From Siderastrea radians (taxonomy: Eukaryota > Cnidaria > Anthozoa > Scleractinia > Rhizangiidae), in the NCBI GenBank assembly GCA_964017195.1, contig OZ024894.1:35209114-35273113 (forward strand): a DNA stretch of 64,000 nt, read 5' to 3'. Numbering within the stretch: position 1 is the stretch's first letter; each line of letters opens with the position of its first letter. Positions 62,554 to 64,000 of this stretch are shown here, one piece after another. A program made the translations under genes and the position numbers. The notes under the pieces were generated by a model that was not told where the DNA came from, searched no databases, and saw only the letters and a program-made list of their open reading frames with translations.

Positions 62554-63709
62554 GTAACTGTAATATTTAAGTTGGGTGGTCAACTTCAACATGTATAAAA
62601 TAATTTGTTCACAGTTTCAATTCATGTTGAGTAGTTGAGTAAACAGATGTCTTGTTTTCTGTGGGAAGAAAATCATCCACTTCATTGTATAGGGGAGAAA
62701 CAATATTACTCGATCATCAGAGGTTGAAAGTCTTCCCAGAATGTACAATGTACTTATTAGTAATAATTTGTGTCTTCAGCTTTGTTGCTGCCAAGAGATT
62801 GCATTTATGAAGGCTGATGTAATGTCTTGTTGCACCAGAGAAGCACCCACAAAGAACTTTTTGATCTAGCAGTTCTTTGCACAGGTTTCTCTGGCTTGAA
62901 GCTGGTGTTTAGAGCAACTTATCTCTTCTTAAAAGTTCGGTATGAAAATTGCAAACCGGCTTGATTTTTATTTTTAAAAACTTCAAACCTGTTTGATTTT
63001 TATTTTCCTCTGTTGCAACGTGCACCAAAGTCCTCTTTTTAAGTTGCATGAACCATAAATGGTGTTGTATAGGCCAGACTAGCCTCGCAGATACAGTAAT
63101 TGCTGCACCCTGAAGTCACTAGCTAAAATTTTAGTTAAAAAGGTTTAAATTTGCAGAAAGATTTACAGTCTAGCAGTGAGAAACTTCATAGCTCAAGCTT
63201 TTATTAACTTTAAGTTCTGTCAATGAACATCAGCACATTTCTGTTTGTTTCAATACATAATGAAATGCAACCATATGTTTGAGTAGTCTCTTTTGTGGCA
63301 GACTGCTTGGCAACAAAAGTATGTTTTTCATTTTGCTCCATCCATGTTCATAGTAAGCTTAGTAACCAGGTATTTGACAACTTCTTTGAATAAAATACTG
63401 TGAGATCTTATTGTCCCAAAAATCTTGTTTTAAATCAGATGTTCCCATCTTACACTGTACCTAAAAGAACATCTTGAAAAAGGGCAGTAAATTTCTTTAT
63501 GATAAAGTTTCGATATAACACGCGCTGTGATTGGATGAAACAGCGTGCTTTATCAGAGTACAGATGCACGGAGTAGCCCTTGTCGCCATTCTGCGCGCGC
63601 TGGCAAGCTGAAAACCTTTCTTGCGCGCGCTTACAAGCTATGAAAAAACTTGATTTCTTGCAATTAAAAGCCAGTTTCTTTACAACTGTGAGCAAAGCTA
63701 TATTATAAA

Positions 63710-63897
63710 ACAAATAAAAAAGCCAAAACCGTGCTTTGTTCTGTTATAAAGCACTCAAGGAAGTGACGAGAGCACTTAAGAAGTAGGGAGAAGCACTCGC
63801 CTGCGGCTCGTGTTCACCCTACACTTCTTTCATGCTCTCGTCACTTCCTTGCGTGCTTTATCACAGAACAAAGCACGGTTTTGGCTTTTTTATTTGT
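63710..63897. mobile_element. Long-arm hairpin MITE
   Basis: ACAAATAAAAAAGCCAAAAC and GTGCTTTGTTCTGTTATAAA are mirrored at the right by TTTATCACAGAACAAAGCAC and its continuation. Arms about 85 bp. In the ATP7 intron after the HMA exon. Confidence 0.6.
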
Positions 63898-64000
63898 TAA
63901 ATAAAATGACTGTCCTGAGAAAATGTATGGTCCATGTTCACTAGCTAATGACAAAAACAGCATGAAAAATAACAGTTTAAAAATTAGTCACTGTTTTGGC

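Overview
The window looks like nuclear DNA of an anthozoan cnidarian, most likely a stony coral. It has animal genes with many short exons and GT-AG introns, AT-rich intergenic DNA, and a dense load of short foldback elements, Penelope-like retroelements and SINEs. The species cannot be named from sequence alone. Exon chains below were built by hand from splice sites and reading-phase continuity. No database search was run.

Four conserved genes are present. (1) SREBP, the membrane-bound sterol-responsive bHLH-zip factor, on the minus strand (23727 to 6580), reconstructed complete in 14 phase-consistent exons. (2) TTC29, an axonemal TPR protein, on the plus strand (28438 to 42468), complete in 9 exons. 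(3) SQSTM1/p62, the selective-autophagy receptor, on the minus strand (48831 to 44116), complete in 5 exons and convergent with TTC29. (4) The start of an ATP7-type copper P-type ATPase on the plus strand (55159 to 62553 and beyond the window), with four HMA copper-binding domains in one exon.

Layout: 1-6.5 kb is gene-free, with a minisatellite, a degenerate ~100-bp satellite and several nested foldback elements. 6.5-23.8 kb is SREBP; its introns hold an antisense Penelope-like element (13.2-15.8 kb), a 2.6-kb TA-flanked inverted-repeat element and small hairpins. 24-28 kb is intergenic, with Penelope tails (one carrying an intact-looking hammerhead ribozyme) and a foldback element. 28.4-42.5 kb is TTC29, whose fifth intron is occupied by an ~8.5-kb TTAA-flanked giant inverted repeat with later insertions nested in one arm. 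43.4-48.8 kb is SQSTM1. 49-55 kb is gene-poor. 55-64 kb is the 5' part of the copper ATPase gene.

The genes do not form a pathway and look like an ordinary chance neighbourhood. The most notable features are the giant palindrome in the TTC29 intron, whose two arms act as empty-site records for each other's insertions; hammerhead-ribozyme folds in Penelope tails; a pair of inverted exon-1-like gene fragments inside a transposon; and a possible autoregulatory SRE/CCAAT arrangement at the SREBP start.
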